Shown piece after piece: positions 13,817-16,130 of a stretch of 16,130 bases of DNA. The notes below the pieces were generated by a model. The model had not been told where the DNA came from. It did not search any database and was given only the letters and a program-made list of their open reading frames with translations. The DNA is from Halanaerobium sp. (lineage in GTDB: Bacteria > Bacillota > Halanaerobiia > Halanaerobiales > Halanaerobiaceae). Position numbers and translations under genes: made by a program. The stretch covers positions 1-16,130 of the forward strand of contig QBLP01000017.1 of the NCBI GenBank assembly GCA_003070825.1. The letters are read 5' to 3'. How positions within the stretch are numbered: position 1 is the stretch's first letter; the number at the start of each line of letters is the position of its first letter.

Positions 13817-15418
13817 GTGTATAAAGTTTTAGTCAATGACAACATTTCTCAAAAAGGCATTGATATTTTACAAGAGGCAGGTATAGAAGTTGATTTCAAA
13901 CCCGAACAATCTCGCGAAGAATGTTTAAAAACTATTCATCAATATGATGGAATAATACTTCGCAGTATGACAGATTTAGATAAAAAAGCCTTAGCTAAAG
14001 CTGAAAACTTAAAAGTAATAGGCAGAGCAGGCACCGGTTATGATAATATCGACCTGGAGGAAGCAACTAAAAAAGGAATTTTTGTTTTTAACACTCCTAC
14101 CGGCAATACTATTTCTGCTGTAGAACATACTCTGGGAATGATGCTTTCCCTTTCCCGAAATATTCCTCAGTCAAATCAGGCATTACACAACAACCTCTGG
14201 AATAGAAAAAAATATAGAGGAGTTGAATTAAAAGCTAAAACACTGGGAATAATTGGATTAAATAGAATTGGGAGCCGAGTTGCTAAAAGAGCTCAAGCTT
14301 TTGGAATGGATGTAATAGCAAATGATCCCTATCTTGCTCCAGAAAAAGCAGAAAGTTTAAATGTTCCTCTGCTTTCTCTAAAACAACTCTTAAAAAAATC
14401 TGATTATATAACTCTTCACATCCCATTAACTGAGGAAACTCATCATCTCTTAAGCGAAGCTGAGTTTAAATTAATGAAGAAAAATGCGCGAATAATTAAT
14501 TGTGCTCGCGGAAAAAATATTGACACCAAAGCACTGGCCAGAGCTCTAGCAGAAAATGAAATTGCAGGCGCTGCAATCGATGTTCATGAAGAAGAACCTG
14601 TCCCTAAAGATAATCCACTGCTGAATTTTGAAGACCGGGTTATAATGACTGCACATCTGGGAGGAACCACTATTGAAGCAATAGATAATAATTCTATCGC
14701 TGCTGCTAGAGAAGTTGTCTCTGTTCTCGAGGGTAATCTTCCAGAATCACCTCTCAATATTCCGGTTATGGATCCTCAGGAATTCAAAAAAGCTCAGCCA
14801 TATATTGAACTGGTAGCTAAATTGGGTAAATTTATGGCAGAATGGAAAGGAGACCAGCGAATTAAATCAGTTGAAGTAGAATACGGAGGTGAAATTAATA
14901 ATTTCAAGCTTAAACCCATAACCTTAAGTTTAATTAAATCTATTCTTGATCCCATACTGGATAACAGAATCAACTTAGTTAATGCAATGCATATAGCTGA
15001 AGAAAGAGAAATTGCCATTAAAGAAAGTAAAATTCAAAATGAAACTGAACTTAAAAATTTAGTCAATCTAAAAGTTAAATCTGATAAAGAAGAATACAGT
15101 CTTTCGGGAACTTATCTTCCTAATGGTTATCGGATTGTAAGAATAAATGATTTAAGAATTGATCTTGAGCTGGACGGAGAATTTATAATTGTAAGTTATC
15201 AGGATAAACCGGGTGTGATTGGAAAAATAACCTCTGTTTTAGGAAAAGACAAAATTAATATTGCCAATATGCAGGTTGGCAGGAAATCACCAGGTGGAGA
15301 GGCAGTTGTATTGATTCAAATTGATTCAAAACCCTCAGAAGAAGTTATGCAAGAAATCAAAAATAGTCTAAATGAAATCAATGCCAATCTTAAAGAAATA
15401 AATTATCTTAAAATATAA
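13817..15418 (+). CDS. serA: D-3-phosphoglycerate dehydrogenase paralogue, copy 2, altered NAD loop
   Basis: Paralogue of the preceding gene, 533 residues, with the same order: catalytic and nucleotide-binding domains, allosteric-substrate-binding domain, ACT domain (YQDKPGVIGKITSVLG, INIANMQVGR). Catalytic Arg231 (NCARG), Glu260 (EEEP) and His280 (TAHLGG) are kept. The NAD loop reads GLNRIG (147-152): the second glycine of GxGxxG is Asn149 (AAT at 14261-14263). That glycine is normally needed for close approach of the NAD pyrophosphate, so cofactor affinity or activity may be changed; it might also be a regulatory partner of copy 1 in a mixed tetramer. The frame is intact and conserved throughout, so it is not a decayed pseudogene. 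GTG start, AGGGGAG nine bases upstream, own promoter. Could also act on another 2-hydroxyacid. Confidence 0.88.
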   Translation: MYKVLVNDNISQKGIDILQEAGIEVDFKPEQSREECLKTIHQYDGIILRSMTDLDKKALAKAENLKVIGRAGTGYDNIDLEEATKKGIFVFNTPTGNTISAVEHTLGMMLSLSRNIPQSNQALHNNLWNRKKYRGVELKAKTLGIIGLNRIGSRVAKRAQAFGMDVIANDPYLAPEKAESLNVPLLSLKQLLKKSDYITLHIPLTEETHHLLSEAEFKLMKKNARIINCARGKNIDTKALARALAENEIAGAAIDVHEEEPVPKDNPLLNFEDRVIMTAHLGGTTIEAIDNNSIAAAREVVSVLEGNLPESPLNIPVMDPQEFKKAQPYIELVAKLGKFMAEWKGDQRIKSVEVEYGGEINNFKLKPITLSLIKSILDPILDNRINLVNAMHIAEEREIAIKESKIQNETELKNLVNLKVKSDKEEYSLSGTYLPNGYRIVRINDLRIDLELDGEFIIVSYQDKPGVIGKITSVLGKDKINIANMQVGRKSPGGEAVVLIQIDSKPSEEVMQEIKNSLNEINANLKEINYLKI

Positions 15419-15431
15419 GAATTCAAATTTC

Positions 15432-15460
15432 AGAGCAGCCTTTCTGGGGCTGCTCTCTTC
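15432..15460 (+). terminator. Terminator between serA copy 2 and the MFS gene
   Basis: AGAGCAGCC (15432-15440) pairs perfectly with GGCTGCTCT (15448-15456) around a 7-base loop. The plus-strand tail CTTCTCATCTT is U-rich but interrupted, and the minus-strand tail is weaker. As it lies between converging genes it may work on both, but rightward action after serA is the better supported. Confidence 0.68.
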
Positions 15461-15499
15461 TCATCTTAATTAATTATTTAAAACTATAGCTGTAATTTC

Positions 15500-16130
15500 T
15501 TATTTAGCAAAATCATATTCTAATTCCCGGTTTAAAAAATATAAAAAAACAATAATTAAAAACATAAAGAAACTTATACTTGCAAAACCAGTAAACACAT
15601 TAAAAATATCATTGATTTTACCAATCAGCCAGTTTGAAGTCATATTTATTGCAGAGGCAGTAGTAATAATAAAGCCCATATAAGAACTTACACCCTTATC
15701 AAATTCATTCATTATAACTGCCATAATGGTAGGGAACATAATAGAAATAAAAAATCCTGCTGTAGAAAAGAAAACTGCTCCCAAAACTCCCTCCATTAAG
15801 AGACCGCAGATAAATAAGAATAATGTTGCTGAAGCAAAGATAAATAGTATTTTGATATATCCTAAATGCTCTGTAAAATATCCTCCTACAAGTCTCCCCA
15901 CAGTAAAAATTATAAAAAATAATGATAAATATGTAGAGGCAGATGTTGTGCTAAATGCTCTTTCTACATGCAGAAAATTAACCAGCCAGCTTCCAATTGC
16001 AATTTCAGACACAACAGCTGAGCCCAAAACTGCAGAAAAAAGCCATACTTTTTTCTGCTTTACTATTTTTTTAATTGCAATATTATCTTTTTTATCATTT
16101 TCAATTTCTACTGGAAAATCAGTAAAAAAT
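15500..16130 (-). CDS. Major facilitator superfamily transporter, C-terminal half (5' end beyond the window)
   Basis: Secondary transporter in the cytoplasmic membrane. The frame stays open from the stop at 15500 to the right edge, so 209 residues are visible. They start in a polar, lysine-rich central loop (VEIENDKKDNIAIKKIVKQK) and continue through about six hydrophobic helices, TM7-12. The stretch SEIAIGSWLVNFL, then FTVGRLVGGYFTEHLGYIK (the MFS loop motif between helices), resembles the sugar porters of the FucP/GlcP (FHS) type, so a sugar substrate is possible but unproven. A TTG at 16025-16027 could pass as a start but would discard the TM7 entry; the true start lies outside. It converges on serA copy 2 across a shared hairpin. 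Confidence 0.85.
   Translation of the reverse strand, partial: FFTDFPVEIENDKKDNIAIKKIVKQKKVWLFSAVLGSAVVSEIAIGSWLVNFLHVERAFSTTSASTYLSLFFIIFTVGRLVGGYFTEHLGYIKILFIFASATLFLFICGLLMEGVLGAVFFSTAGFFISIMFPTIMAVIMNEFDKGVSSYMGFIITTASAINMTSNWLIGKINDIFNVFTGFASISFFMFLIIVFLYFLNRELEYDFAK

Larger units (their letters stand above)
12050..15418 (+). repeat. Tandem duplication of serA
   Basis: Two adjacent same-strand serA genes encode proteins of 534 and 533 residues that align with one single-residue gap. Over the first 50 residues 39 are identical by direct count, and long blocks are unchanged (for example RAGTGYDNIDL, NTPTGNTISAVEHTLG, FIIVSYQDKPGVIGKI). Promoter spacing, GTG start and a GAGCAG-stem terminator are also shared, which suggests the whole transcription unit was copied. 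DNA identity has drifted at third positions, so the event is not recent. Confidence 0.85.

Noticed and set aside
15500..16027. Complete short membrane protein starting at TTG 16025-16027.
   Set aside because: The frame continues without a stop to the window edge and the upstream residues fit the MFS central loop and entry to TM7, so this is the end of a larger gene.

Overview
The window is AT-rich, gene-dense bacterial chromosome. Spacing is tight, Shine-Dalgarno sites are strong (GGAGG type), promoters look sigma-A-like and hairpin/U-tract terminators are plain. Gene content (a DivIC/YabR block, Tex, a B. subtilis-type SerA with ACT domain, an MsmX/UgpC-type sugar ATPase) points to a low-G+C Firmicute, probably an anaerobic fermenter of the Clostridia/Halanaerobiales kind. 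The taxon is inferred from gene families only. I see no tRNA, rRNA, CRISPR array, insertion sequence or phage gene.

Layout. Bases 1-11848 are all on the minus strand, so transcription runs right to left. At the left edge a polyphosphatase/GppA gene (cut by the window) is translationally overlapped with a DUF501 gene. To their right lies divIC - tex - yabR (cell division membrane protein, transcription accessory RNA-binding protein, small S1 protein), bounded by terminators at 1421-1463 and 4583-4615. Next is a two-gene unit, a LacI-type regulator followed by a sugar ABC ATPase (5790-6800 and 4659-5768), with a perfect LacI-type operator in its leader. Next comes a likely five-gene operon running from 11848 to 6947: DUF1015 protein, FecCD/BtuC permease, an ATPase with an unusual C-terminal extra domain, a 2H phosphoesterase and beta-phosphoglucomutase. 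It ends at the terminator at 6862-6919.

From 11869 the DUF1015 promoter diverges from the first of two plus-strand serA genes (12050-13654 and 13817-15418). These are tandem paralogues of D-3-phosphoglycerate dehydrogenase, each with its own promoter and terminator. A major facilitator transporter, cut by the right edge, converges on the second serA.

How it fits together. Three themes recur: division/RNA housekeeping (left), sugar uptake and phospho-sugar handling (LacI, MsmX-type ATPase, PgmB, possibly the MFS porter) and serine synthesis (two SerA, perhaps the DUF1015 protein). The most interesting points are the serA duplication with a conserved promoter pattern, a Gly-to-Asn change in the NAD-binding loop of the second copy, a shared TTGCT(T/G)-17-TATAAT promoter type at DUF1015, serA1 and serA2, and the C-terminal extension on the metal-chelate ATPase. 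I did not find clear evidence of a wholly new multi-gene system such as a defence island.
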